A DNA stretch of 64,000 nt from Ruminococcus flavefaciens ND2009. Lineage in GTDB: Bacteria; Bacillota; Clostridia; Oscillospirales; Ruminococcaceae. Position 1 is the stretch's first letter. Every line of letters starts with the position of its first letter. Shown piece after piece: positions 7,850 through 17,071 of the stretch. Below the pieces are notes generated by a model, which was not told where the DNA came from, searched no databases, and worked only from the letters and a program-made list of their open reading frames with translations. The stretch covers positions 31,128 to 95,127 of the forward strand of contig NZ_JHXI01000017.1 in assembly GCF_000621785.1 (NCBI RefSeq), given 5' to 3'. The translations under genes and the position numbers were made by a program.

Positions 7850-8893
7850 CTATATAGAGCTTTGTGAGCTGTCAGTCAGCGCCTGCGTGACGGTAACATT
7901 TCTACCGTCACTATTGTCACGCTCGCCGTTGTAGTGAAGGATGATGACACGACCTTTGTGAACTCTTTCGTACTTGAAATCAATACCGTACTTGCTTAGT
8001 TCATAACCATTCTGGACTAAGTCTCTTGTAACTCTGTTCGGATAAATGACTTCATCGGTAACTGATTTTAACTCTTCAACCAACTCGGTTGCAGTGCCTT
8101 CAAAGTGAATGCGCTCACTGATGAAAAGATATACAGCAGAGAGAACAATATTGTCGCGGCTCTTCTGTGTCGCAGGCTCATTCTCAACTATCCAGCACAT
8201 TGCATCGGTATCGAAATGCATTCGCAGTTCAGTGTATTCAATGTCACGCCCCTGACAATACATGATCGCTTTTCCTGAGCCGCACTTTGTTTCCTTGAGC
8301 GCAAAGTTGCCGTCAGTTGCACCGCCGATACCTGTACTGCCTGTCATCATATTGAACGGATTATCGTCCTTAGCTTTTCGCATATGATGAATCATCAGTA
8401 TGCATATACCTAAGCGGTATGCGACTTGTTTGAGTGCGATCAGATCAGCGTAGTCAGCACCGTAACTTGACTCAACATTGCTGCGCACCATTTGCATAAC
8501 GTCAATCACAACTATCTTTAAGTCATCGTGATCTTTCTTGAACGCTTCTATCTGTTCTTCAAGACCTGCACCAATCTTGTCAGCGGCAACTGCAAAGTGC
8601 AGATTCTCAATCGGTTCGGCGTTCATCTGAAACAATCTGCGCTGTAGTCGCTGATAGTTATCTTCCAAACACAAGTACAGCGCAGTTCCCTGAATAGTTT
8701 CTCGTCCGAGCACCGGAACTCCTGTTGCAATGCTGAGACAGATATCCATTGCCAGCCATGACTTGCCTACCTTCTGCGCACCTGCAAGTACATACAGTCC
8801 TTGCGTGAGCAGACCGTCAATGATGAACTCCTTCGGCTTGAATACTGTTGACAGTATTTCTTCTGCGGTTTTTGTTTGTAACACATTACTCAT
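7850..8893 (-). CDS. RepA-like hexameric ATPase/helicase (AAA_25)
   Basis: A 347-residue RecA-fold ATPase like the RepA/DnaB-type helicases of plasmids and integrative elements. Walker A is AGAQKVGKS (residues 38-46), Walker B is LKIVVIDVMQM (about 125-135), and ILMIHHMRK (about 162-170) is the sensor-like strand with the conserved His pair. The C-terminal third looks like a winged-helix DNA-binding domain (ATELVEELKS ... NRVTRDLVQNGYEL). It probably unwinds the excised element for replication. AAAGGAGG lies close to ATG 8893. It is followed by mobC and the relaxase on the same strand. Confidence 0.88.
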   Translation of the reverse strand: MSNVLQTKTAEEILSTVFKPKEFIIDGLLTQGLYVLAGAQKVGKSWLAMDICLSIATGVPVLGRETIQGTALYLCLEDNYQRLQRRLFQMNAEPIENLHFAVAADKIGAGLEEQIEAFKKDHDDLKIVVIDVMQMVRSNVESSYGADYADLIALKQVAYRLGICILMIHHMRKAKDDNPFNMMTGSTGIGGATDGNFALKETKCGSGKAIMYCQGRDIEYTELRMHFDTDAMCWIVENEPATQKSRDNIVLSAVYLFISERIHFEGTATELVEELKSVTDEVIYPNRVTRDLVQNGYELSKYGIDFKYERVHKGRVIILHYNGERDNSDGRNVTVTQALTDSSQSSI

Positions 8894-9012
8894 AGCATTC
8901 CTCCTTTCTCATAAGATCCCCGAACACAGCCGACAGCTTTTTTCGTTACGGGCAACTGCTCGTGCGAACTATTTTTGTGGGCTGTGTCGGACGGATTTCT
9001 ACACTCCACAGG

Positions 9013-9036
9013 TAAAAATGTGGGAGCAGTATCCTT
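9013..9036 (+). repeat. Direct repeat copy 1 (element 1 origin-like region)
   Basis: AATGTGGGAGCAGTATCC core, repeated at 9247-9270, 234 bases apart. Both copies are followed by TTGCAT and GTTTTTGAC-like sequence. Confidence 0.7.
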
Positions 9037-9187
9037 TATGCAAATCGACCTGTTTTTGCATATGTTTTTGACCGCTCTGAAACGTTTTCCTAAACACAAA
9101 TTGATTTTCATGAGAACTGACCTTTTCTCACAGGAAACTGATATTGACCGCAAAGCGCATAGAATAGAGCTTTGCAGACATTTCAAC

Positions 9188-9214
9188 TCAAAACTGCCAA
9201 GTCGACAGTTTTGA
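9188..9214. repeat. Perfect inverted repeat
   Basis: TCAAAACTG (9188-9196), nine-base loop, CAGTTTTGA (9206-9214). It lies between the two direct repeats. Confidence 0.7.
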
Positions 9215-9246
9215 ATGTTTTTCAGTCAAAAATGAGCATTTCGGAA

Positions 9247-9270
9247 TAAAAATGTGGGAGCAGTATCCTT
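9247..9270 (+). repeat. Direct repeat copy 2 (element 1 origin-like region)
   Basis: Second copy of the AATGTGGGAGCAGTATCC repeat; see 9013. Confidence 0.7.
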
Positions 9271-9728
9271 ATTGCATTTTAGTATGTTTTTGACTATTAT
9301 TTAAGGCTGCAGATCACGAACGCATCAGGACATAGTACGTCCCAGCATAGCAGACACACTGTTTTGAACAGCAGTATCCGCCGCACTATGCCTGACCGAA
9401 TCAGAAGCCGCCCGACTGCACATCGGACTCATAGACAACCTAAATGCTCGGCTGCCCCGGCACACTCCCATTGCCTGCGACGGTTTTATCACGCTCGGAC
9501 TGTGGCTGAGTGTAAGTATCCGTTCCCGACTTTCATCGCTTACTTCACATCTGCGCTATGTGAAACCAGAGATGTTATCGCTCGCCTTGCGGGTCATCGC
9601 GTATCTCTGGGCTGGTACGGCTCACCGCCCCACCATCGGAAACAACGTAACTCCTGATCCCATATTCAATTTTCAAGTTTCTGTCCAAGTCCGAAGACTC
9701 TTCCTCAGTTTCAATCATAACAGACTTT

Positions 9729-9802
9729 TTTCGCATAATAAATGCGAAATGAAACTCAAAAGATTTTTTACACTTTCATTTCAATATGATGTGTGTTATA
9801 AT
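9729..9802 (+). promoter_or_regulatory. Promoter with upstream palindrome before the DUF6076-like gene
   Basis: TTTCAT (9774-9779), 17-base spacer and TATAAT (9797-9802), with GGAGG and ATG 9833 downstream. A perfect palindrome TTTCGCAT-N5-ATGCGAAA (9729-9749) lies 24 bases upstream of the -35 and could bind an activator or repressor. Confidence 0.55.
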
Positions 9803-9832
9803 AGTGGTAACCTATCTTTGGAGGCAAAACTT

Positions 9833-10834
9833 ATGTATCTGAGCCGTGGACTGTACGTTTTCCCAAATAAAAATACTATCAGGCGCTTTATGTACGATGG
9901 AGAGGAAGCAACCGAGCTGCCTGAGATAACATTTGAGCAGCAGCTGATAGACTTTCTTGAGATCGATCTGACGCCGTTCAACAGACTTCTTGACAAACTG
10001 AAAGCATATACCAGGGATAACACGACTCCTGATGAACTTTTGGGCGTATGCCGAGCTGTTGGATATGCCGCTGAGATCTTTTGTCAGGAAGAACCTGTGT
10101 ACAGCTTTCTGCTATGTACAAAACTGTATGTTGACAGTTATGATATATCAAGTTATGAAGAGCTTTTTGAGCATAAGGATCACGCTGTTGAAATGCTGCG
10201 AGATATGGTACACACTCAAAACATTTTCTTCACTATCGCAGATGCGTATTGCAGATTTGAAGGCACCCACGAGGAAAAGACTACTAAAGCATTCTTAGGC
10301 AGGGAAACTATTTTCAAGTGCCAATTTGAGCAAGTCATTGCTCATACAGATGTCGGCACGGAAATGTTTCAGATGACAAGACCTAAGCTGCCATACAGCA
10401 GAGGTTACCGTTTTGACAACCTGCCTGACTATATTTGGTACATCTTCCTGCACGCAATGGAATATGATACGAGTTTCAGTCAGTGCGACTACTGCGGTCA
10501 TTTTTTCAAGCCCAAGACAAAGAAAAAGACCCGATACTGTGATCGGGTCAGGACTGAGGACGGACGCACCTGTAAGCAGATAGGTCCGCAGCAGATATAT
10601 AAATTCAGACTTCAGCACAGCGAGCTGCTGGCTGATTATGACAGAGCTATAAATCGCAATTACCGGCGAGTGGAGCGGTACGAACTAAAGCTCAGAGACG
10701 AAAAGCAGGGCAAGGACTTGTCCTATAACGACTATGCTGACTGGCTCAGGGAACTGCATACTGCTAAAGTAGCGTTCATGTCAGGTGAGTTGTCGGAGGA
10801 GGAGTTCAGGAATGCTATTCATCGTCTTAACTAA
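9833..10834 (+). CDS. DUF6076-like zinc-binding protein
   Basis: A 333-residue cytoplasmic protein. The C-terminal part has a zinc-knuckle set: QCDYCGHFF about residue 220, then TRYCDR and GRTCK about 20 residues on (CxxC...C...C), followed by a charged helical tail rich in Arg, Tyr and Glu. The N-terminal 200 residues are helical without a recognisable motif. This layout fits the DUF6076 family as I recall it, which is common on Clostridial mobile elements; the function is unknown. I chose ATG 9833 because GGAGG lies nine bases upstream; the frame is open further back only by chance. It lies alone, divergent from the replication gene. Confidence 0.65.
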   Translation: MYLSRGLYVFPNKNTIRRFMYDGEEATELPEITFEQQLIDFLEIDLTPFNRLLDKLKAYTRDNTTPDELLGVCRAVGYAAEIFCQEEPVYSFLLCTKLYVDSYDISSYEELFEHKDHAVEMLRDMVHTQNIFFTIADAYCRFEGTHEEKTTKAFLGRETIFKCQFEQVIAHTDVGTEMFQMTRPKLPYSRGYRFDNLPDYIWYIFLHAMEYDTSFSQCDYCGHFFKPKTKKKTRYCDRVRTEDGRTCKQIGPQQIYKFRLQHSELLADYDRAINRNYRRVERYELKLRDEKQGKDLSYNDYADWLRELHTAKVAFMSGELSEEEFRNAIHRLN

Positions 10835-11208
10835 AGGGACAAATTATACTATTTTAAATTGCCCGTATCAGATATTGCTGATATACTAATGGTGACAATA
10901 AACGCCGCGAGCAAGATTATAAATAGGGTTCTCAAAAATTTATGTGAGCATAATCGGAACTTCAAAATAAAGTATTGGATAAACGCTTATATATTTTTAT
11001 TCGAAGATGAAAACACGTGATTTCAAACTATCTTGGATACAACGCTAGTTTTCCCTATGCTCTTTTCTTCCCATTAGATTTTAAGGGTTGAATTTCAAGA
11101 ATTAATGTGTTATAATCTGTGTATTGAGTGTAGAAATGTTTGATATGATGGGGAATGACCGAATCATCCTAATACACTAATAATTATACTTTATAAGGAG
11201 AGTTTATC
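10835..11208 (+). promoter_or_regulatory. Upstream region and promoter of the dockerin toxin gene
   Basis: 374 AT-rich bases. TTGAAT (11088-11093), 17-base spacer and TATAAT (11111-11116) form a good promoter, with AAGGAGAG (11195-11202) ahead of ATG 11209. No other gene or clear repeat is seen. The change to AT-rich sequence starts here. Confidence 0.6.
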
Positions 11209-14200
11209 ATGCGATCAGTTTTATTAAGAACTATTTCATTTATTACCACCATTGCTTTTTCGCTTTTGTGCGCTACAACAAATATGGAAGGCATTATTCA
11301 ATCAAAATCTGCCAAAGCCGTAGATGCGGAAGTTATATTAGGTGACTTGGATGGCGATTGCATAGTCAATACTTTTGATATGGTTCTGCTCCGCCAAATT
11401 GTTGGATACGACAAACCTTATGATAGAGCTGGAGACTTGGATGGTAACGGAAGGATTGACTATTATGACTTATACTTGTTAAATCAGTTTCTTCTTGGAG
11501 CGATTAAGCAATTTCCTGGTAGCACATACGATGATATAATTTCCCAAGATAGAACAGTGCTTGATGGTGCACAGACAGAACTTTCCCTAACACAAGAAAT
11601 GGCGGACATAACTGAAAGCTTAGCAACTCCAGTTAATATTTACAATTACATTTCAAATAGTATTAATTTCGAATTCTATCCTGATTCTAGAAAAGGTGCA
11701 ATTGGTACATTTGAGCAATACGGCGGCAATGATTATGATATTGCTAGTTTGTTCATAGCTATGCTTAAGCATTTGAATTATGAGGCTTCATATATAAATG
11801 GCACTATTGAGTTGACAGAACAGCAGGCTATTAATTATACTGGGGCAAAAGATATAGATTCGGCATTAAATATTATCAGACTGAGAGATCCGGAAGCTTC
11901 ATATAATCAGCAGTTAAATACTACATCATTTAATCATGTTTGGGTGAAACTGATTTATGATTCAAATGAATTCTACCTTGATCCAAGTTTCAAGGAATAT
12001 GTGTCTGTTGATTCGATATTTAATGAATATGATAGTAATCTTGACGATTGGGTTGCGGATGCCGATTATTTTAAGTACTCAATGAAGAAAAACTATAAAA
12101 GTGAGTCGAATGTAAAATCGGGATATCTCACTAATCGAAAAATAAAACTTATTGAAAACAATGCACTTCCTACTGAATTGCCTTATGAAACTACTATTGA
12201 AACAGAATTTGATAATGTGGCATCGGATGATTCAGATAAGATATCCTTTTATTTCGATGGAGAGTTCCATGAGTTTAGAAGTGCAGAATTGTATAACAGA
12301 AGGATAACAATAGAATATGCTGTAAACGAAGACGAGAACGAAGGATATGATATACATCCTAATAATGTATATGGGTTGATTAATAGTGGCTGGTCAAATC
12401 GTGTCAATTTGCATCCAATATTAAAAATAGATGGAGAGGCATATTTTGAAGGTGGTGGAGCTAATGTTGGCTCATACCAAACAACTACTGTAAAGCTACA
12501 TACAAATAATCAGGATTATATTTTTACCAAAGAAATGTGTGTAGGCTCAATATACTCCATTGTATTCGATTATCAAAATATTGCGGCATATAAGACGTCT
12601 ACCTCTATAAATAATGTGTATTCTTTAAACGATTCAATAAGTAAAAGTAATTTGTATTCGGATGAATACATAGGCAAGATTTTAGAGCTTGTGGGATATA
12701 ATTATTTTACACAATTAGATATTGCAACGCATTCTATAGCCGAAGAAACCGATACATATTATTCTCATAATTTAAGCGTATCATTTTTCGGATATGAACC
12801 AGAAATAACTGAAAAGACCTCAATGGGAGTATCCATGGAGTACAGCATTCAACAGTCCGGCAATTTTGTGATTGACGTTATAGGAAATACTTATAGTTGT
12901 TCTGCAAAGGACTCGAATAATAACAACGAACTAATTTTCAAGTCGTCATCGGGAATGATGTCATCATATATAGAAAGTAATGTGCTCAAGGAGCTTTTTG
13001 ATGTTGATAGCGTATCAACTATGGAAGTTATCAAATATGCTGAGAATAATGATATAGATATCTATACTCTATATAACGGAAGCGAACATAATCTTTCAGA
13101 GTTTAATGTAAATGCAAATGCAAATAAAATAATTGACGAAGCAATAAATGCTGGATATATCGTAACTGTACCGCAAAAGGATATTACAATTAATAGTTGG
13201 ACAGGTTCTGGGTATATAATGTATGATCCTTATAGTGGATACTCTGTCTATATGCTTTCTAAAAATGTGGGAACTTCGGGAGGAGCGACAACAACCGGAA
13301 TATCGTTTGATCAAATAATTGCCATGGTTGCGACAAGTTTGGATTTAGCAATTTCTGCAGCCGCATTTTATAGCATAGTGAATGCGTATGTAATGCTGTC
13401 GGCAGTAACATTACCTATGTTTATTTTAGCGGCAGCCGCTACATATGCACTTGTTACCGCTGTGTTCAATTATGTTTATACTTTGGCTATTGTAAATGAG
13501 GCTTGCAATGGTGATGCTGCTTGTCAAGAATATCTACAAGACGAACGAGCATGGTATCTTTTGGATATTGGATTAGTTGCATCTTGCGCTGCTTTGACAA
13601 AGTATGGCGGAAATATATATAATTACTTCAAAAACAAAATTGTTGTTAGCGAACTGTCTCCGGAAGTCGCAAGGGATAGTCTGAATTACGTTGATGATGC
13701 CTATGATATAGTACATTCAAGTGAACGAATGTTAAATAGCGGTCTTAGCAAAGAAACTGTTTCACAGGCTGTTAAGTATGGCGATGACTACGTTCATGGC
13801 TTGGAATCAATAACGAAACAAAATCCAGAAATAATTGAAATATTGAATTCTGCTTCAGATAAAGACAAGGCTGTATATCATTTATTGGAATTCGGTGATG
13901 ATGCGGTTGCGGATTATATGGAAGTCGGTTCAGACGGAATAGATATGTTACTTGATAACATGTCGAAAATGCCTGATGATATGACAAATGTTTGGGGGCT
14001 TCGTTCCACAGTGCGCGGAAAATATATAGAGAGGGCTGCTGCTGCAACAGAGTATAAAACTTGGTTTTATATTGGAGACGAGAGTAATGGATATTATCCT
14101 GTAATTGATTTTCAAAAGGATACTACTATTGTAAGTTTTAAAACAATGAATCCTTCGTCATACTCTGAAACAGCGAGAATTAGTAAAATTAATAAGTACG

Positions 14201-14367
14201 CGGAAGCATTAGGAGAATTTGTTCAATATCATGGTGACGATTTATGTAATAATAAAATATTAGATATTCGTGTACCTCCTGGAACATCTAATATGATTGA
14301 TACAGAGGCTATCAAATCAATTGCAGATGAAAATGGAATCCAAATTAAGATAGGAGAATTTGAATGA
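11209..14367 (+). CDS. Secreted dockerin-bearing polymorphic toxin
   Basis: A 1052-residue protein. Residues 1-37 are a signal peptide. Residues 44-97 are a type I dockerin with both duplicated calcium-binding segments (GDLDGDCIVNTFDMVLL and GDLDGNGRIDYYDLYLL). About 130-270 resembles a transglutaminase-like fold, but Asn stands where the catalytic Cys is expected (GGNDYD), while His and Asp remain (NHVWVKL, FYLDPS). A long beta-rich stretch follows, then hydrophobic helices at about 705-765. The last 120 residues look like a PD-(D/E)xK nuclease toxin: RGKYIE (Glu941), PVIDF (Asp967) and VSFKT (Lys978). The dockerin would attach it to cohesins on a scaffoldin or cell surface. The next gene overlaps by four bases, as toxin and immunity genes do. 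AT-rich codons suggest transfer. The toxin role is inferred from architecture. Confidence 0.78.
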   Translation: MRSVLLRTISFITTIAFSLLCATTNMEGIIQSKSAKAVDAEVILGDLDGDCIVNTFDMVLLRQIVGYDKPYDRAGDLDGNGRIDYYDLYLLNQFLLGAIKQFPGSTYDDIISQDRTVLDGAQTELSLTQEMADITESLATPVNIYNYISNSINFEFYPDSRKGAIGTFEQYGGNDYDIASLFIAMLKHLNYEASYINGTIELTEQQAINYTGAKDIDSALNIIRLRDPEASYNQQLNTTSFNHVWVKLIYDSNEFYLDPSFKEYVSVDSIFNEYDSNLDDWVADADYFKYSMKKNYKSESNVKSGYLTNRKIKLIENNALPTELPYETTIETEFDNVASDDSDKISFYFDGEFHEFRSAELYNRRITIEYAVNEDENEGYDIHPNNVYGLINSGWSNRVNLHPILKIDGEAYFEGGGANVGSYQTTTVKLHTNNQDYIFTKEMCVGSIYSIVFDYQNIAAYKTSTSINNVYSLNDSISKSNLYSDEYIGKILELVGYNYFTQLDIATHSIAEETDTYYSHNLSVSFFGYEPEITEKTSMGVSMEYSIQQSGNFVIDVIGNTYSCSAKDSNNNNELIFKSSSGMMSSYIESNVLKELFDVDSVSTMEVIKYAENNDIDIYTLYNGSEHNLSEFNVNANANKIIDEAINAGYIVTVPQKDITINSWTGSGYIMYDPYSGYSVYMLSKNVGTSGGATTTGISFDQIIAMVATSLDLAISAAAFYSIVNAYVMLSAVTLPMFILAAAATYALVTAVFNYVYTLAIVNEACNGDAACQEYLQDERAWYLLDIGLVASCAALTKYGGNIYNYFKNKIVVSELSPEVARDSLNYVDDAYDIVHSSERMLNSGLSKETVSQAVKYGDDYVHGLESITKQNPEIIEILNSASDKDKAVYHLLEFGDDAVADYMEVGSDGIDMLLDNMSKMPDDMTNVWGLRSTVRGKYIERAAAATEYKTWFYIGDESNGYYPVIDFQKDTTIVSFKTMNPSSYSETARISKINKYAEALGEFVQYHGDDLCNNKILDIRVPPGTSNMIDTEAIKSIADENGIQIKIGEFE

Positions 14368-15335
14368 ACGTAAATGGAATAGCTTTTGAATTATCGATGC
14401 ATTATGATGAAACAGTGCATGGTTTTATTGAAGATGTAATAGATAATCTGCCTTTTCAATTAAAGAAAATGAGTCCGGCAACTCTGCATAAGAAAACAAA
14501 TTATAATAAAGCTACATATTATGATTATTTATACAGTTCTTTTGAGAAAAGAATACGTTTTTCAGCCCCCCTTTCACAAGACTTTAATAATACATTTATG
14601 CTGAGATATGATGATATATCGAATGTTATTACTATTATGATGCATTCAAAAGATTGTATAGATGAATCTGAGTTTCTCAATAAGTTGAACGATTTATTGA
14701 ACGGCACTAAGATAATCAATGCGACTTTTCGTGACCGTTTAGACGGCCTTTTGAGTGGTTCAAATGATATATCATTTTATGAAAAAATGGGCATAGATGC
14801 TTCCAAACTAAAAAAAGTAATTAATCTGCCTTTTAAATATGAAGTATTAGATTTAGAACAATTCTCAAGGCATAGACATGAATATGGCGGTATCGAATTT
14901 ACAAGTACATACATAATGTGGTTTGGTAAGGATTTCTTCAAATTTGTTCCGCAGGAAACATTGACATCGTTTAAGGAGTGTGTTTCAAATGAAACGTTTG
15001 AAAATGGAACGGTCAGGATTCAGTTGTATGAGAATATAAACGATTTCAATACCGAAGAAACTGATCGTCGCCAATGGGCTTTCAGAAGGCACACAAATAT
15101 TGATGAGGTCGCTGAACAATGGAATTTAGATTATCTTAAAATGGCTTCAAGCAACAAGTCAAGTGCGAATATGGAAATCGAAACAGGAAAATTTGAGCAT
15201 GGCGGAGTCAAACTTGTAAAAATGTATCTTGATTCCGAGAACAGACCGGCACCGAAAAAGTTAGCTTATAAAATGAAGTGCATTGAGTATGATTCGGCAG
15301 GAAAAGTAATAAGTGAGTACGAAATAACTATGTGA
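14364..15335 (+). CDS. Candidate immunity protein for the dockerin toxin
   Basis: A 323-residue soluble protein with no signal peptide or membrane helix, starting inside the toxin stop codon (ATGA overlap), so it is translationally coupled. I recognise no family. It is rich in acidic and aromatic residues (FYEKMGID, YENINDFNTEETDRRQW), as many immunity proteins are, but unusually long for one; the C-terminal 70 residues may be a separate beta domain. The AT-rich codon use matches the toxin. The immunity role rests on position and coupling alone. Confidence 0.6.
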   Translation: MNVNGIAFELSMHYDETVHGFIEDVIDNLPFQLKKMSPATLHKKTNYNKATYYDYLYSSFEKRIRFSAPLSQDFNNTFMLRYDDISNVITIMMHSKDCIDESEFLNKLNDLLNGTKIINATFRDRLDGLLSGSNDISFYEKMGIDASKLKKVINLPFKYEVLDLEQFSRHRHEYGGIEFTSTYIMWFGKDFFKFVPQETLTSFKECVSNETFENGTVRIQLYENINDFNTEETDRRQWAFRRHTNIDEVAEQWNLDYLKMASSNKSSANMEIETGKFEHGGVKLVKMYLDSENRPAPKKLAYKMKCIEYDSAGKVISEYEITM

Positions 15336-15346
15336 TATTGGAAAAA

Positions 15347-15392
15347 AGCAGTGGATACAATCTTAAAATAATGTATCCACTGCTATCTTTTC
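15347..15392 (+). terminator. Terminator of the toxin-immunity operon
   Basis: Perfect 13-bp stem AGCAGTGGATACA (15347-15359) with TGTATCCACTGCT (15372-15384), then a T-rich tail. Confidence 0.8.
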
Positions 15393-15432
15393 ATAGAACA
15401 TTAACTTTATATTTGGAGGACAATGCGCCACT

Positions 15433-15457
15433 TTTGGCACTTGTTTGGCACTTATTA
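15433..15457 (+). repeat. Arm-type direct repeat, right end of element 1
   Basis: Exact copy of the 25 bases at 3706-3730. The roughly 110 bases from here to the att core are also clearly related to the right end of element 2 (42427-42540). Confidence 0.75.
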
Positions 15458-15570
15458 GTACTAAAAATCGTCTGAAATCGCTTGAAGTTACTATAAATGA
15501 AGCTTCAAAATTCCGCGAAATACAGCCATTTTCGTATTTTACTAAAGACTACTAAAAGGCACGGGATTAA

Positions 15571-15595
15571 TTCAATTCCCGTACGGGTCACCATT
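15571..15595 (+). repeat. att core copy 2 (junction of elements 1 and 2)
   Basis: Identical to the tRNA-Glu 3' end at 3618-3642. It is the right end of element 1 and the left end of element 2. Confidence 0.92.
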
Positions 15596-15603
15596 AATTG
15601 GTT

Positions 15604-15640
15604 ACTGCAAATGGCTGATTTAAGCCATTTGCAGTTTTTT
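15604..15640 (+). terminator. Terminator at the left end of element 2
   Basis: Perfect 13-bp stem ACTGCAAATGGCT (15604-15616) with AGCCATTTGCAGT (15623-15635), then T6. It has the same position relative to the att core as the one at 3650. Confidence 0.85.
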
Positions 15641-15662
15641 ATTATTTTAACCAACTACCCGT

Positions 15663-15684
15663 AACCACTTACTGACCACTTATT
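15663..15684 (+). repeat. Arm-type direct repeat, left end of element 2
   Basis: Two CCACTT-containing units (AACCACTTACTGACCACTTA), matching 42405-42426 at the right end with two differences. Distinct from the TTGGCACTT units of element 1. Confidence 0.65.
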
Positions 15685-15738
15685 ACCACTTTTAACTATT
15701 TTCAGGTGTGCCGCAGAGTTCTGGCTCTGCGGTCATTT

Positions 15739-16968
15739 TTATGTCCCGAACTGCTCACCGCCGCGGTTCTGAACGTCATATTTCACGCACTCCGCAGGCT
15801 GATGAGCGAACTTCAGAGCGTTGGTGATGGCCTCGCAGTTGCGAGCCCTCGCCTCCTGGAACATATGGGAATACAGGTTCAGAGTTGTTCCTACGACGCT
15901 GTGGCCCATATCAGCCGAGACCGCAACCACGTCCACTCCCTCGAATATAAGCAGACTCGCGTGCAGGTGACGCAGGGAGTGGATATTTTTGAAGGGCACT
16001 CCCACACGTCCGCAGTAGCCCTTCAGCCACTCAAACGGTGTCTGCGGATTCATAGGCTCGCCGTTCCACTTAGTAAACAGTCTGTCGTTCTCCACCCACT
16101 TTGTCCCGAGCCGTCGTGCCTCGATAGTCTGCTCCGTTTTGAACCGCCTCAGCAGGTCCATTATTATCTCGGGCATTTTCGATACACGCTTGGAGCTCCG
16201 CGTCTTGGTGGTGTCCGTGTATATTCCCTTCTCTGCGGTGTACTGCGAGGTTCGTCTGACGTGGATGAGGTCATTTTCAAAGTCGATGTCCTTCCATTCC
16301 AGTCCCAGCATTTCGCTTCGACGGAATCCGCTGTATATCGCAAGCATGAGGTAGAGCTGATACTTCATCGGCTCGTTGTCCAGATTGGCGAACAGCGTCC
16401 GCACCTCGTCCAGAGTGAATATCTCCTTTTCGAGCTGCTCCTGCTTTGGCACGAACACTCGCCTGCACGGATTGTCGCTCAGCATACCCATTCGTATCGC
16501 GTATGTAAACACGTCGCTGATGAAGCTCAGGTGGTGGACCGCTGTCTTGCGCGAGAGCGGTTTGCCTGTGGTCTCATTCCTGCCATTTATCATCATGTCT
16601 GTGATGAAACGCTGAATGTCGCGCGCAGTCAACTTGTCCATGCGCTTGTGTCCCAGTGCAGGATAGACACGCTTGGTGAGCTGTTTCATTCGGGCGTAGG
16701 AAGTCGGTCTGAGATTAATTTTCGCGTACTCCTCGAACCACTGCTCAGCAAATCTCTGGAACTTTATCGCTGAAGTGATCTGTCCCCTCATGCACTCTTC
16801 CTCAAACAGCACCGCCATTTTGTTGACTTCCCTCTCTATCTGCCGCGGAGTCATTCCGGGCTCGGGATAGTAGCTCCTGTACTGGTTGTGCTGTTTGCCG
16901 TCGACTCCGTAGCCGCAGGAGACTCTTATTTCATACGAACCGTTTTTTCTTTTTCTGATAGCCGCCAT
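15739..16968 (-). CDS. Tyrosine recombinase / integrase of element 2
   Basis: A 409-residue integrase with the same domain order as that of element 1: arm-binding N-terminus (MAAIRKRKNGSYEIRVSCGYG region), core-binding domain, and catalytic domain with Arg (YSGFRRSEML), His-x-x-Arg (HSLRHLHASLL) and Tyr (LNLYSHM). The catalytic half is almost unchanged between the two, fitting use of the same tRNA-Glu core, while the C-terminal tail differs. GGAGG lies 12 bases before ATG 16968. It points outward towards its own att site. Confidence 0.93.
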   Translation of the reverse strand: MAAIRKRKNGSYEIRVSCGYGVDGKQHNQYRSYYPEPGMTPRQIEREVNKMAVLFEEECMRGQITSAIKFQRFAEQWFEEYAKINLRPTSYARMKQLTKRVYPALGHKRMDKLTARDIQRFITDMMINGRNETTGKPLSRKTAVHHLSFISDVFTYAIRMGMLSDNPCRRVFVPKQEQLEKEIFTLDEVRTLFANLDNEPMKYQLYLMLAIYSGFRRSEMLGLEWKDIDFENDLIHVRRTSQYTAEKGIYTDTTKTRSSKRVSKMPEIIMDLLRRFKTEQTIEARRLGTKWVENDRLFTKWNGEPMNPQTPFEWLKGYCGRVGVPFKNIHSLRHLHASLLIFEGVDVVAVSADMGHSVVGTTLNLYSHMFQEARARNCEAITNALKFAHQPAECVKYDVQNRGGEQFGT

Positions 16969-17071
16969 ATATAAAACCTCCGTTCAATAATACGGCGCGT
17001 TTCTACCAACAACATTCTACCACACCGTGGCAGAAAAGTCCAGCGGAAACACGCCTTTTCACACTATTTAT

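Larger units (their letters stand above)
8894..9832. other. Non-coding region of element 1 with origin-like repeats
   Basis: 939 bases without a credible gene, divergent between the RepA-like ATPase and the DUF6076-like gene. It holds a 24-base direct repeat (9013-9036 and 9247-9270, both followed by T-rich GTATGTTTTTGAC-like sequence), a perfect 9-bp inverted repeat (9188-9214) between them, and a palindrome at 9729-9749. I see nothing else. It is a plausible replication origin for the adjacent helicase. Confidence 0.5.
3618..15595. mobile_element. Integrative mobilizable element 1, in tRNA-Glu
   Basis: About 12 kb between att copies 1 and 2. The left end carries integrase and excisionase genes. 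Mobilization genes (MobC, relaxase, nested MobB-like) and a RepA-like ATPase follow, and an AT-rich toxin/immunity cargo lies at the right end. There is no type IV secretion or coupling protein, so it would need a helper conjugative element. Matched arm-type repeats lie just inside both ends (3706 and 15433). Confidence 0.88.

Noticed and set aside
9300..9830. N-terminal extension of the DUF6076-like protein to 9560
   Set aside because: No ribosome-binding site and the extension covers the promoter; GGAGG and ATG 9833 fit better.
15706..16773. Long open frame opposite the element 2 integrase
   Set aside because: Antisense shadow of the integrase with Cys/His/Arg-rich content and no ribosome-binding site.
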